Positions 6,934 to 15,212 of a stretch of 17,505 bases of DNA are shown in pieces. The stretch comes from JBIQLO01 sp044464175. GTDB lineage: Bacteria; Planctomycetota; Phycisphaerae; Tepidisphaerales; Tepidisphaeraceae. The stretch lies in assembly GCA_044464175.1 (NCBI GenBank), contig JBIQLO010000072.1, forward strand, positions 1 to 17,505. The letters run 5' to 3'. The position numbers and the translations under genes were made by a program. The notes under the pieces were generated by a model that was not told the origin of the DNA, did no database searches, and saw only the letters and a program-made list of their open reading frames with translations. The first letter of the stretch is position 1. Every line of letters begins with the position of its first letter.

Positions 6934-7710
6934 ATGATGTCACAATCCAGGACCCACAACGACCGCATCGTCGATCAGTTCACGCGGCAGGCGGCGCCGT
7001 TCGCCCGCAAGCATGAGCATTCCAGCGCCGAGGCGCATCAGCTCATGCTCAATGCGCTGGCGTTGAGCCCCGAGGACCGCCTGCTGGATGTCGCCTGCGG
7101 ACCGGGACTGACGGCCTGCGCCTTCGCGCCGCTGGCGGGCCACGTCACCGGCATCGACCTGACGCCGGCCATGCTGGCCGAAGCGCACAAGCGCGCTGAT
7201 GGGCTGGGGCTGACAAACGTGAGTTGGCAGGCGGGCGATGTGTCGGCCATGCCCTTTGCCGACGGCGCGTTTTCGGCCGTCTTCTGCCGGTATGCTTTTC
7301 ACCATTTCACCGATCCCGGGCGCGTGCTGGCGGAAATGGTCCGCGTCTGCGCCCCCGGCGGGCGGGTGGTGGTGGCGGATGTGTATACCGAGAATCCGAT
7401 CCAGGCCGGGCTGTTCAACCTGATCGAGACTTGGCGCGACCCCTCGCATGTGCGGGCGTTGCCGCTGGAGGAGCTGCGGAGGTTGTTTCAGCAGTCGGGC
7501 CTGAAACCGGCTGGGGAAACAACGTACCGGTTGGAAATGGAACTGGAGGCGCAACTCAAAGCCTCCTTCCCCAATCCGGGCGACGAACGAAAAATCCGCA
7601 GCGCGATGGCGGCCGACCTGGGACGGAACGAGTCCGGCTTCAATCCCCGGCGGGTCGGGGAGGAAATCCGGTTTTCCTATCCGGTGGTGGTGATGAAGGG
7701 GACCCGGTGA
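6934..7710 (+). CDS. Class I SAM-dependent methyltransferase (UbiE/Methyltransf_11 type)
   Basis: This is a 258-residue soluble protein with the SAM-binding Rossmann core. Motif I is LLDVACGPG (about 50-58), the acidic end of strand 2 is GIDLTP (D75), motif II/III is GDVSAMPFADGAFSAV with the downstream YAFHHFTDPGRVL, and PGGRVVVADVYT is the post-III strand. The layout is that of UbiE/YcgJ-like small-molecule methyltransferases, but the substrate cannot be inferred. The gene follows leuA by 37 bases and may be read through from it, without a clear metabolic link. Start is ATG 6934 or the adjacent ATG 6937; AGGA at 6926-6929 is better spaced for 6937. The frame continues upstream into leuA, but the conserved region starts only after these codons. 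The gene converges with the alkyltransferase gene, and the 104 bases between them show no clear terminator. Confidence 0.88.
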   Translation: MMSQSRTHNDRIVDQFTRQAAPFARKHEHSSAEAHQLMLNALALSPEDRLLDVACGPGLTACAFAPLAGHVTGIDLTPAMLAEAHKRADGLGLTNVSWQAGDVSAMPFADGAFSAVFCRYAFHHFTDPGRVLAEMVRVCAPGGRVVVADVYTENPIQAGLFNLIETWRDPSHVRALPLEELRRLFQQSGLKPAGETTYRLEMELEAQLKASFPNPGDERKIRSAMAADLGRNESGFNPRRVGEEIRFSYPVVVMKGTR

Positions 7711-7814
7711 GGCCCAACCCTCAGGCCGCCACGATTTCAACTTTGCTCTGCGAAATCCAGGCGGTGCAGCCGCTGCTCGCAATCCCCGATCCTGTGTTTG
7801 TCGCCGCAAGGCCG

Positions 7815-8150
7815 TTAGAACCGGTGCAGGTGCGCCTTGAGGTCCACCTTTCCAGCGCGAATCGTGACACCTTCCTCCATCAGCATCTGCTGCTTCCGGT
7901 TCAAGCCGCCGGCGTATCCGGTGAGGCGGCCGTCGCTGCCGACAACGCGATGACAGGGAACCTCGGGCGCATACGGATTGCGGTTCATGGCGTTGCCCAC
8001 CGCGCGGTAGGCCTGCGTGCCCAGCTTCCGAGCGATTGCCGCGTAGGTGGTCACCTTGCCGGGCGGGATGCGGGAGGTGAGCGCCCAGACCCGCTGGTTG
8101 AAGTTCATCTTCGGTTTCAATCGACCCGCTTTGATGTCCTGCTCAAACAT
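7815..8150 (-). CDS. One-domain methylated-DNA-protein cysteine methyltransferase
   Basis: This 111-residue protein consists only of the C-terminal DNA-binding and active-site domain of O6-alkylguanine-DNA alkyltransferases. It shows FNQRVWALTSRIPPGKVTTYA (wing and helix start), the arginine finger in YRAVGNAM (R49), the active-site PCHRVVGSDG with C66, and LTGYAGGLNRKQQMLMEEG. The N-terminal domain of Ogt/Ada is missing. Because the cysteine is kept, it should be able to accept alkyl groups, unlike the ATL proteins that carry tryptophan there. The ATG at 8150 is preferred over one at 8201 because AGGAG lies seven bases before it on this strand. It is the last gene of the minus-strand series, 60 bases after the large TPR-like protein, and is probably co-transcribed with it. 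Its biological link to those membrane genes is not evident. Confidence 0.9.
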   Translation of the reverse strand: MFEQDIKAGRLKPKMNFNQRVWALTSRIPPGKVTTYAAIARKLGTQAYRAVGNAMNRNPYAPEVPCHRVVGSDGRLTGYAGGLNRKQQMLMEEGVTIRAGKVDLKAHLHRF

Positions 8151-8210
8151 GCGTTTGCTCCTTTGGCAGTTAATTGCGACGCTGCATTGTCGCCGGACCA
8201 TCAGCCTTGG

Positions 8211-10661
8211 CTACGGCCTGGTGGCCGGGCGGGATGCGGCGCCGGATTCTTTCATCGCCGCCGCGTAGGATTGGACAATTGTATCCGGATCCGATGCCAG
8301 TTGGCCAGCTAATTCCCGCTGTCGCTGGAGCGGGAGGCTCTGGACGGCCACCAGGGCCAGCAGCCTGCGGGACCAGGCGCCATTTTCCCCCATCGCCCGC
8401 ACCAGCGTCCAGCGCTGTGCCTCCTCGGTCAGGCGCGCCTGCAGGTATGACGCCCACGCCGCCGCGGCAGTGTCGTTGTCCGCGGCGGCCTTTTTGAGCG
8501 ACTGAAACATCTCACCGGCCATCTGCTTCATCTCCGCAGTCGCCTTGTCAGACCGGAACATCTGAACATAAGTCCCCACGAGCGAGGCGGCACGCACCTT
8601 CTGGGCGCCGGTCCCGGATTGAAGCTGCGTCTCAAGGCGGCGCCAGTCCGCTTCGTTGTTGATGGCAAAGCCATTGCGCTGAAAGATGCCGTCCAGGTCC
8701 GCCCGCTGACCCCCCGGACCGGGAGCGGCCCCGCCGTTGCGCAACACCGGATTGAGGATCACCGTCGCCGAAACCGGGACCGGTTCGGCCGGATGCTGCT
8801 TGAGAAAGTCATCCAGCGCCCCCTGGTCCACGCGCAGCGTCCGGCTGACGGTCTCCCCCGGACGCAGCACGAGGCGGTCGCTCAACTGGTCGTATGCCAC
8901 GGCCGGCATTGTCTGCTGATGCAGGCCGCGCACCTGCGCATCCACCCAGAGGTCCGGATGGATCACGCCGTCACGTCCGATTGTCAGATCGCGGTCGCTG
9001 GTATTTCGAAGGGTGACCCGTGCCAGGAGAGGATCGGTGTAGTCATGCCCCACACGCACCGGCTCCAGCCGCACGTGGTAGAAGCGCCGCGGCCGATCCA
9101 CAATCTCCAACCAGTCTCGCGGAAAAGCCTCCACCCGCCGGCGGATTTCATTGCCGGATGCCGATTCCTTGCGGCTCACCCCCAGGTCGCGCACGCCGCT
9201 CCAGACAAAGGCCCCCAGCAGCCCGGACGGGTTCTCCTCCAGCAGCTTTGCCGCATCGGTTTTGGCGTTTGGCGCGCCCGCTTCCAGCCGAATCATCCCC
9301 AGCGCTGCCAGCGGGTCCCGCTGGGCCACCACCGACAATGCCTGCCGGGCCGGATCCTTCTTTCCGCTCACCAGCAGCCGCCACCCCTCCAGGCGCCCCA
9401 GCATCACGTTCTCTTTCGGGAGCAACTGGCTCAGCGCCTGAATCGCATGGGCGGCCGAATCCGCATCCTGTCGAAAATAAAGCTCGATCCACGCCAGGTC
9501 ACCCAGCGCGGAGATAAACGCCTCCCGTGCCGCTTTGGGCGCATTTTTCATCTCGCCCGCCTGCCTGGGCAGGTCGTCCAAAGCCGGCGGGGGCGCATCG
9601 ATCGGCCGGGTGGTTGCCTTCGCCCCCTTCACCGACGCCCGCGCCTCGGCCAGGCGGTTCAGCGTCCCATTGATCGCCTGCCGGGCGTATTGATCCACCG
9701 CCGCCTGGTCCCCCGCCTGTCTGGTCGAGAGCATCACCAGATACAGCCCGTCCATGTCCCCCTTGACCGCCTGAAGCAGCTTTTCCGCCAGGACCCGTGT
9801 CTGTTTGGGCTGGTCAGCGATGTACAACTCGGCCGCGTAGTCGGCCACGAACTGCGCCGACATCGGCTGACTCCACCCCCCCGTCAAACCGGCTGCGCGG
9901 GCATACCATTGGGTGGATAAATCCGTCAGACCCGCGTCGGCCAGCTGCGCTGCCAACGTCTGGGCCGCCCACGGCTGGGCGGGATTCGATTGCAACATCG
10001 CCAGCAGCACGGTCACGCGCCCGGCCGGGGTATCCGCCTGATCGTAGCGCAGGCGCAGGGCGTCCATGTTCAGGGGATTGAGCTGCAGCGCCTGTTCAAT
10101 CAGGCGCTTCATCTCGTCGTGCCGAAGCGCGGCCGCCTCCACCCCCGCCGCCAGCACGGCCACATGGGACCGTACGGCCGGCGGCAGGCTCTGGTCATTG
10201 AGCAGCAGATGCAGGTAGGCCCGCTTGGCGTCGGCCGTCTCAATCCGGCCGACATACAGGTCAATCAACTGGGCCTGGGCCGTGCGATCATCGGGCCGGA
10301 GCTTGCGATAGCCCTTGAGCGCCTCGATCGCCCCATCGGTGTCCCCCACTCGCAGCCGCGCATCGACCAACAGCCGGGCATAGTGCGCTTCCTGGGGCGC
10401 CAGCCGACCCGCCGCCTCCAGTAGGGCAATGGCCTGATGCCAATCAGCGCTGCTCACCCGAGGCTGGCGCAGTGTGCTCTGAGACAATTCCGCAAACCGC
10501 TGGGCCAGGAGCGGGGCGGAGGCATTCTCCTGGGCCAGGCCAATGCCTGCAAAAAGGAAAAGAGACAATGGAACAAAAAGAAGCGGAATCCATCTCCCCG
10601 GCGCTATACCTATACTGCGCACCGCCCGTTTTTCATTTTCCGTGTTCCATTGTCGTTCCAT
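8211..10661 (-). CDS. Large exported TPR-like repeat protein
   Basis: This 816-residue protein has a probable Sec signal: hydrophobic core about 25-41 (WIPLLFVPLSLFLFAGIG), with likely cleavage after GLA (about 43). The mature part is rich in alanine/leucine helices with TPR-like spacing. Examples are AIALLEAAGRLAPQEAHYARLL, DTDGAIEALKGYRKLRPDD and LAEKLLQAVKGDMDGLYLV. The middle (about 500-650) looks beta-rich (YHVRLEPVRVGHDYTDPLL, RVTLRNTSDRDLTIGRDG), suggesting an embedded Ig-like or immunoglobulin-fold region. It is followed by another helical segment and a low-complexity tail SRPATRP. The signal N-region is long, but AGGAG nine bases before ATG 10661 supports the start. It lies 30 bases after a small membrane protein gene and ends 60 bases before the alkyltransferase. 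A periplasmic or outer-surface scaffold is plausible. I recognise no specific family. Confidence 0.75.
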   Translation of the reverse strand: MERQWNTENEKRAVRSIGIAPGRWIPLLFVPLSLFLFAGIGLAQENASAPLLAQRFAELSQSTLRQPRVSSADWHQAIALLEAAGRLAPQEAHYARLLVDARLRVGDTDGAIEALKGYRKLRPDDRTAQAQLIDLYVGRIETADAKRAYLHLLLNDQSLPPAVRSHVAVLAAGVEAAALRHDEMKRLIEQALQLNPLNMDALRLRYDQADTPAGRVTVLLAMLQSNPAQPWAAQTLAAQLADAGLTDLSTQWYARAAGLTGGWSQPMSAQFVADYAAELYIADQPKQTRVLAEKLLQAVKGDMDGLYLVMLSTRQAGDQAAVDQYARQAINGTLNRLAEARASVKGAKATTRPIDAPPPALDDLPRQAGEMKNAPKAAREAFISALGDLAWIELYFRQDADSAAHAIQALSQLLPKENVMLGRLEGWRLLVSGKKDPARQALSVVAQRDPLAALGMIRLEAGAPNAKTDAAKLLEENPSGLLGAFVWSGVRDLGVSRKESASGNEIRRRVEAFPRDWLEIVDRPRRFYHVRLEPVRVGHDYTDPLLARVTLRNTSDRDLTIGRDGVIHPDLWVDAQVRGLHQQTMPAVAYDQLSDRLVLRPGETVSRTLRVDQGALDDFLKQHPAEPVPVSATVILNPVLRNGGAAPGPGGQRADLDGIFQRNGFAINNEADWRRLETQLQSGTGAQKVRAASLVGTYVQMFRSDKATAEMKQMAGEMFQSLKKAAADNDTAAAAWASYLQARLTEEAQRWTLVRAMGENGAWSRRLLALVAVQSLPLQRQRELAGQLASDPDTIVQSYAAAMKESGAASRPATRP

Positions 10662-10691
10662 CGGCGCCCGCTCCTTCCCTTGCCCTGTGAA

Positions 10692-11090
10692 TCAGCGCCC
10701 CGCCCAGGCCAGGGCCGCCGCGCTGACCAGCGCGACCAGCATCGCCCCGATCCCCATCCATTGCAACAGCCGCCCGAAGCCATCGGGCGGATAAATGCGA
10801 TTGATGACCAATCCAATCCAGACCACTTCTCCGGCCACGATGAGCCCCGCGGCGGCGCATCGGATCGCCATCGACATGATCTCCGGGCGGGCGGCGCCTT
10901 GCGTCCACGACCAGTTGGCCGACTGCCCCCACACCCACAGCCCCCCCACCACCATCGCCATGCCGATGAGAACGAACAGCAGGGAGGCGGGATGAAACAG
11001 AGAGCTTTCAGTCGCTGGCGGCCAGTTGTCAGGAAATAAGGCCGCCTCAAACGATGATTCGTTCGCCCTTGAACGTCTGCCGGCTCTCAT
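10692..11090 (-). CDS. Three-helix membrane protein, unknown function
   Basis: I do not recognise this 132-residue protein. After a polar N-terminus of about 34 residues it has three hydrophobic helices at about 36-54 (SLLFVLIGMAMVVGGLWVW), 75-97 (AIRCAAAGLIVAGEVVWIGLV) and 110-129 (QWMGIGAMLVALVSAAALAW). The ATG overlaps the TGA of the preceding gene in an ATGA (11087-11090), so the two are translationally coupled and surely share a transcript. The next gene, the exported TPR-like protein, starts 30 bases further on. This close packing suggests a membrane complex with its neighbours. Confidence 0.7.
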   Translation of the reverse strand: MRAGRRSRANESSFEAALFPDNWPPATESSLFHPASLLFVLIGMAMVVGGLWVWGQSANWSWTQGAARPEIMSMAIRCAAAGLIVAGEVVWIGLVINRIYPPDGFGRLLQWMGIGAMLVALVSAAALAWAGR

Positions 11091-11944
11091 TTCTCCCCTC
11101 CTTGGGCACCCGTATCACTCCACAATTCGCCCAGCGCCCCCCGCCACCGCACCAGCTCCTCGACTTCCGCCAGCAATTCCGCCCGGCCGCGCAGCCAGTC
11201 TCGCCATGACGTGCGCTCCAGCTTCTGCGCCGCCAGCGCCATCAGCGCTTGCACACGCGCCGCCGCGCCCGACGGCATCGTCTCGGCCAGTTCCACCTTG
11301 CGCCCCGGCTCCTGCATCATCGCCCCCCAGGCCCGAATGCGATGCTGATAATCCAACTGGATCAGCAGAAAGGTCGCCATCTCGCTCAGGTTCAACCGCT
11401 GCCGCCGCACCAGGTCGATCTGCTCGCCCGCCCCGTCCAGGTCCCCCAGTTCCAGCAGCGAATCGGCCAGGATCAGCCGCGTGGGGCGAGACACCCCGCC
11501 GCGCAACGCCAGACGCTGTTTGAGAATCGCCCGGCACAGTTCCGTCGTCTCCTGCCACCGCCGCTGGGCGTGCCGCAGCAGCGCCAGATGGTGCAGGCTT
11601 GTCAGCTTCAGCCGGCCGAAGATGCTGAAGCTCCGCAGCGCTTCATCAATTTTCTTCTCCGCCTGCTCGAACTGCCCGGAGGCAATCAGCATCGGGGATT
11701 CCGCGCTCAGCCGTGAACCGCGCACACTCTTGTAGCTGAGGATGAGCCAAATCAGCCCCACCAGCACCAGTGCCAGCGTCGTGTCCGTCCCCATCCCCAG
11801 CGCCGCCGGCGCCACGAAGCATCCCAGCGCCGCCACCGCCAGCAGCACCTTCAGCAGCAGCCCGACGGTCAGGTCGCGCCGACATCTCGAAATCGCATGC
11901 TCCACAGACAGCATCATCAAATTACTCATTGCTCCATCGCCCAT
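11087..11944 (-). CDS. Membrane protein with two N-terminal helices and a TPR-like cytoplasmic region
   Basis: This is a 285-residue protein. Residues about 26-49 (TVGLLLKVLLAVAALGCFVAP) and 53-71 (DTTLALVLVGLIWLILSYK) are membrane helices forming a hairpin. The remaining 200 residues are alpha-helical with TPR-like periodicity, for example ASGQFEQAEKKIDEALRSFS, RRWQETTELCRAILKQR and LADSLLELGDLDGAGEQ. It has the same architecture as the next gene upstream (11988-12854), so the pair may be diverged duplicates. The start may be ATG 11944 or ATG 11929; both have GGAG only two bases upstream, so neither is favoured by spacing. Its stop overlaps the start of the following membrane protein gene. 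No function can be assigned; TPR regions usually mediate protein-protein contacts. Confidence 0.72.
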   Translation of the reverse strand: MGDGAMSNLMMLSVEHAISRCRRDLTVGLLLKVLLAVAALGCFVAPAALGMGTDTTLALVLVGLIWLILSYKSVRGSRLSAESPMLIASGQFEQAEKKIDEALRSFSIFGRLKLTSLHHLALLRHAQRRWQETTELCRAILKQRLALRGGVSRPTRLILADSLLELGDLDGAGEQIDLVRRQRLNLSEMATFLLIQLDYQHRIRAWGAMMQEPGRKVELAETMPSGAAARVQALMALAAQKLERTSWRDWLRGRAELLAEVEELVRWRGALGELWSDTGAQGGEK

Positions 11945-11987
11945 CGCTCCGCCGACTACGCGGCCGCCCGGTGCCGTGGCCGGATTG

Positions 11988-12854
11988 CTACGGCGCGCCG
12001 GCCGGTGCGACGCTCGGCGTGTACCGCTGTGCCAGCGCCCGCACCTCAGGATAGCGGTTCAGTTCCTTCACCGGAGCCAGCAGGGTGGCGCGAGCGTACC
12101 AGCGTTGCGCCTCGGCCGAATTTTCCAGCAGGTCGTAGGCCCGCGCCATCAGCGCATAGACGTCGGCCGCGCGGTGGCCCAACTGCTCCCGCACCTGCTT
12201 CTGGCGCGATTGGAACATCTCCACCGCCTCCTGCGCATGACCGGTCTTCACATCCCGGAAAATCTCCACCAGCGCCATCCCGCCCGACTCCCGCGCCCCC
12301 TCCGAGCGCCGCAGCGCCGTGATCGCCCGGTCCGCATCCAGCAGCCGCTCCTCGTGCAGCAGCGCCATGGCCCGCCCCAACTTCAGTCCGAACATCATCC
12401 CCTCGTGCATCCGCACGTGCTTGAGGATGTAATCCTGCACGGCGATAGCATCCGTGTACCGCCCCCGCTGCCCCAGAACCGACACCAGAAAGATCAGCGA
12501 CTGAATCCGCCCCGCCATCGAGCGCATGGGCTGGGAAAGCAGGCGTTGCAGCCCCAGCGCCGCCTCATCCCATCGCCGCAGTTGCACCAGCTCATCGATC
12601 GCCTGAACCCGATCCCGCTCCCGGCGCAGCCGCGCCGCCGAGATCGCCCCCACCGTCATCATCGTCCCCACCAGTACGATCAGCATCAGCGCCAGCCCCA
12701 GTTGCACGCCGGCCGCCCCGCCGGCCGTCATCACCGCCGCCATCGCCACGCCGGCGGCTCCCAGCGCCAGCAGCCCCACCCAGTGCATCCCCCCGTGTGG
12801 CATGCTGCGGCGAATCAATTCCTGAACGTTTTGCGGCAATTCGTGCGGCGGCAT
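11988..12854 (-). CDS. Membrane protein with two N-terminal helices and a TPR-like region, first gene of the series
   Basis: This 288-residue protein has a short amphipathic N-terminus (NVQELIRRSMPHGGMHW), two membrane helices at about 24-43 and 49-73 (GVQLGLALMLIVLVGTMMTV), then a basic juxtamembrane RLRRERDR. About 200 residues of helical repeats with TPR-like units follow: AIDELVQLRRWDEAALGLQR, GQRGRYTDAIAVQDYILKH and YALMARAYDLLENSAEAQRWY. It heads the minus-strand series and is divergent from the EF-G-like gene. Forty-three bases separate it from the next gene, which shares its architecture. No Shine-Dalgarno precedes ATG 12854. A TATCTT lies about ten bases ahead of it on this strand and could be a -10 box of a nearly leaderless message, with only a weak TTGTGA at -35. 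Function unknown. Confidence 0.72.
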   Translation of the reverse strand: MPPHELPQNVQELIRRSMPHGGMHWVGLLALGAAGVAMAAVMTAGGAAGVQLGLALMLIVLVGTMMTVGAISAARLRRERDRVQAIDELVQLRRWDEAALGLQRLLSQPMRSMAGRIQSLIFLVSVLGQRGRYTDAIAVQDYILKHVRMHEGMMFGLKLGRAMALLHEERLLDADRAITALRRSEGARESGGMALVEIFRDVKTGHAQEAVEMFQSRQKQVREQLGHRAADVYALMARAYDLLENSAEAQRWYARATLLAPVKELNRYPEVRALAQRYTPSVAPAGAP

Positions 12855-13002
12855 TGATACTAAAGATAGTCAAAACCCTTCGGATCACAAATTCAACGGC
12901 CTCCCCCGAGCTATTACGCCTGTTCGGCCCCCTGTGTTTCGGCCGGCCGGGCGGCACTGCGCGCGACCGCCGGATAAACCCGCAAATTCCCCTTATACCC
13001 CG

Positions 13003-13032
13003 CTGACAAAATCCGCCCCCTCGCGTTACACT
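13003..13032 (+). promoter_or_regulatory. Candidate promoter of the EF-G-like gene
   Basis: CTGACA (13003-13008, five of six) and TACACT (13027-13032, four of six) are 18 bases apart. They place the transcription start about 24 bases before ATG 13063, leaving room for the GGAG ribosome binding site. It lies in the divergent region 12855-13062, which otherwise shows no gene. Confidence 0.4.
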
Positions 13033-13062
13033 GCGCCCAACCCTTTACCGCGGAGTCCGCTT

Positions 13063-15105
13063 ATGCCCACCTACACCACATCAGATATCCGAAATGTCCT
13101 CCTGGCCGGCCACGGAGGCGCCGGCAAAACAACCCTGGCCGACGCCCTTTTACTGGCCGGGGGCGCGGTCAATCGCAAGGCTTCCGTCACCGACGGCTCC
13201 AGCTTCAGCGACTTCGAAAAAGAGGAAAAGGAGCATGGCCATTCCATTTTCGCCTCCGTGCTCTATGTCGATCATGACGGCCGGCGGATCAACCTGATCG
13301 ACGCCCCCGGCTCCCCGGACCTCATTGGCCAGGGGCTGGAATGCATGCCGGCGGTGGAAACCGTCGCCATCGTCAACAACGCCCAGGCCGGCGTGGAGGT
13401 GGTCACGCGGAGGATGATGGAAGCGGCCAAAGAGCAGAACCTGCCCCGAGCGATCATCATCAACAAGATCGATCAGCCGGAACTGGACCTGGCCGCTCTG
13501 CTGGAACAAATCCAGACCACCTTCGGGCCGGAATGCCTGCCGATCAATCTTCCGGCCAACGGGGGCAAGGCCGTGATCGACTGCCTGCTCAACCATCAGG
13601 GCGAGAGCGACCTGGGACCGGTGCAAAGTTTCCACTCCGCCATTCTCGATCAGATCGTGGAGATGGATGAAGGGCTGATGGAAAAGTATCTCGGCGGTGA
13701 GGAGCCGGATTTCACCGCCCTGCACGCCCCTTTTGAGCAGGCGCTGGATGAAGGCCACCTCATTCCCATCTGCTTCACCGACGCCAAAAACGACGTCGGC
13801 ACGAAGGAACTGCTGGAGGTGATCGCCCGCCACTTTCCCGACCCCGAGGAGGGCAACCCCCGCCCCTTCGTCACCGGAACCGCCAACGAGGAGCGCCCGT
13901 TTGAATACCACAACGACGCCCAGGGCCCCCTGCTGGCCCATGTCTTCAAGGTGACCAGCGATCCCTTCGTCGGCAAGCTCGCCCTCTTCCGCGTCCACCA
14001 GGGCAAGGCGGCCGGCAATTCGCAGGTGCTTATCGGCCACAGCAAAAAGGCGATTAAGCTGGGGCACGTCTTCCATGTCCAGGGCAAGGAGCACAAGGAG
14101 GCCGATGCCATCATCGCCGGTGACATCGGCGCGGTGGCCAAGATCGAGGACATTCACGCCAACGATGTGCTGCACGATGACCACGCGCTGGACAGCGTGC
14201 ATCTGAAGGCCCTGAACTACCCCATGCCCATGTACGGCCTGGCGATCACCCCAAAGGCTCGGGGCGATGAGCAGAAGCTCTCGGCCGCCCTGACCAAAAT
14301 CGCCGAGGAGGACCCCACCTTCCACTGGGGCCACGACCGCCAGACCCATGAAGTGGTCATCAACGGCCTGGGCGAACTTCACCTGCGCCTCATCCTCGAA
14401 CGCCTGGCCAACCGCGGCCTGCATGTGGACACCAAGCCCCCCAAAATCGCCTATCGCGAAACGATCACCGGCCCTGCCGACGGCCACCACCGCCACAAAA
14501 AGCAGACCGGCGGGGCCGGGCAGTTCGGCGAGGTCTTTTTACGCATCGAGCCGCTGGAACGCGGCAAAGGGTTTGAATTCGTCAACGAGGTCTTCGGCGG
14601 CGCGATTCCCGGCCAGTTCATCCCGGCCATTGAAAAAGGCGTGCGTGAGCTGCTGGAACAGGGCGTTCTGGCGGGCTATCCCTTGCAGGATGTGAAGGTC
14701 GTCGTCACCGATGGCAAGCATCACCCGGTGGACAGCAAGGAGGTCGCCTTCAAGACCGCCGGTCGCCACGCCTTCCGCGATGCCGTCCTCAAGGCCCATC
14801 CTGTCCTGCTGGAGCCGATCGTGGATATGGAGGTCATCGTTCCGGAGGACAAAATGGGCACAATCACCGGCGACCTGGCGGGCAAACGGGGGCGCATCCA
14901 GGGAACCGACATCCTCCCCGGCCAAATGGCCCAGATCCGTGCCCAGGCCCCGCTGGCCGAGGTGATGCAATACCAGTCCCAGCTCAAAAGTGTCACCGGT
15001 GGCCAGGGCGCCTTCGCTATGCAGTTCAGCCACTACGAAGCGGCCCCCCCGCAAATCCAGCAGCGCATCGCCGCCGAGTACAGGCCGCACGAAGAGGAGG
15101 AATAA
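13063..15105 (+). CDS. fusA: Elongation factor G-like translational GTPase (EF-G paralogue type)
   Basis: This is a 680-residue cytoplasmic GTPase with the five-domain EF-G layout. The P-loop is GHGGAGKTT (16-24), G3 is DAPGSPD (80-86) and G4 is NKID (134-137). A GTP-type beta-barrel domain II starts near PLLAHVFKVTSDPFVGKLAL. Domains III-V contain GLGELHLRLILERL, AYRETITGPAD, GAGQFGEVFLRIEP and VVVTDGKHHPVDS. The hallmarks differ from housekeeping EF-G: the P-loop is not AHVDAGKTT, switch I lacks the RGITI threonine region (EKEHGHSIFAS), and the catalytic histidine of DTPGH is serine (S84). This places it with the EF-G-like paralogues of uncertain role, rather than the main translocase. ATG 13063 is chosen for GGAG (13052-13055) seven bases upstream; the frame remains open earlier without conserved sequence. 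A hairpin follows the stop. Confidence 0.88.
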   Translation: MPTYTTSDIRNVLLAGHGGAGKTTLADALLLAGGAVNRKASVTDGSSFSDFEKEEKEHGHSIFASVLYVDHDGRRINLIDAPGSPDLIGQGLECMPAVETVAIVNNAQAGVEVVTRRMMEAAKEQNLPRAIIINKIDQPELDLAALLEQIQTTFGPECLPINLPANGGKAVIDCLLNHQGESDLGPVQSFHSAILDQIVEMDEGLMEKYLGGEEPDFTALHAPFEQALDEGHLIPICFTDAKNDVGTKELLEVIARHFPDPEEGNPRPFVTGTANEERPFEYHNDAQGPLLAHVFKVTSDPFVGKLALFRVHQGKAAGNSQVLIGHSKKAIKLGHVFHVQGKEHKEADAIIAGDIGAVAKIEDIHANDVLHDDHALDSVHLKALNYPMPMYGLAITPKARGDEQKLSAALTKIAEEDPTFHWGHDRQTHEVVINGLGELHLRLILERLANRGLHVDTKPPKIAYRETITGPADGHHRHKKQTGGAGQFGEVFLRIEPLERGKGFEFVNEVFGGAIPGQFIPAIEKGVRELLEQGVLAGYPLQDVKVVVTDGKHHPVDSKEVAFKTAGRHAFRDAVLKAHPVLLEPIVDMEVIVPEDKMGTITGDLAGKRGRIQGTDILPGQMAQIRAQAPLAEVMQYQSQLKSVTGGQGAFAMQFSHYEAAPPQIQQRIAAEYRPHEEEE

Positions 15106-15115
15106 ATTCTGTTTC

Positions 15116-15170
15116 GCCTCTCCCCCCGGGGAGAGACCGCTCCGCCAAGCCGAGCGGGTGAGGGAGAGGC
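15116..15170. repeat. Long imperfect palindrome after the EF-G-like gene, possible terminator
   Basis: GCCTCTCCC (15116-15124) and GGGAGAGGC (15162-15170) form a perfect outer 9-bp stem. Inside, CCGCTC (15137-15142) pairs with GAGCGG (15152-15157), and CTCTCCCC can pair alternatively with GGGGAGAG (15128-15135). It begins ten bases after the stop codon. The sequence resembles cctctccc...gagcgggtgaggg dispersed repeats that I recall from planctomycete intergenic regions. There is no T-tract, so any termination role is inferred. Confidence 0.5.
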
Positions 15171-15212
15171 CAATGGATCCAGTTGCGCTGGCATGGATGA
15201 GAAGCCGTATCT

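Noticed and set aside
5265..6968. Long minus-strand open frame opposite leuA
   Set aside because: Antisense shadow of a GC-rich gene. Its translation is low in complexity and matches no family, while the plus strand carries all LeuA motifs.
7815..8150. Alkyltransferase-like (ATL) protein without activity
   Set aside because: The active-site motif is PCHRV with the cysteine present, whereas ATL proteins have tryptophan at that position.
8619..9920. Long plus-strand open frame opposite the exported TPR-like protein
   Set aside because: The translation is rich in R/P/H/Q, typical of antisense GC-rich DNA. The minus-strand gene has a signal peptide, a good start and operon context.
13150..14496. 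Long minus-strand open frame opposite the EF-G-like gene
   Set aside because: It mirrors the codon pattern of the real gene and has no recognisable domain or ribosome binding site.
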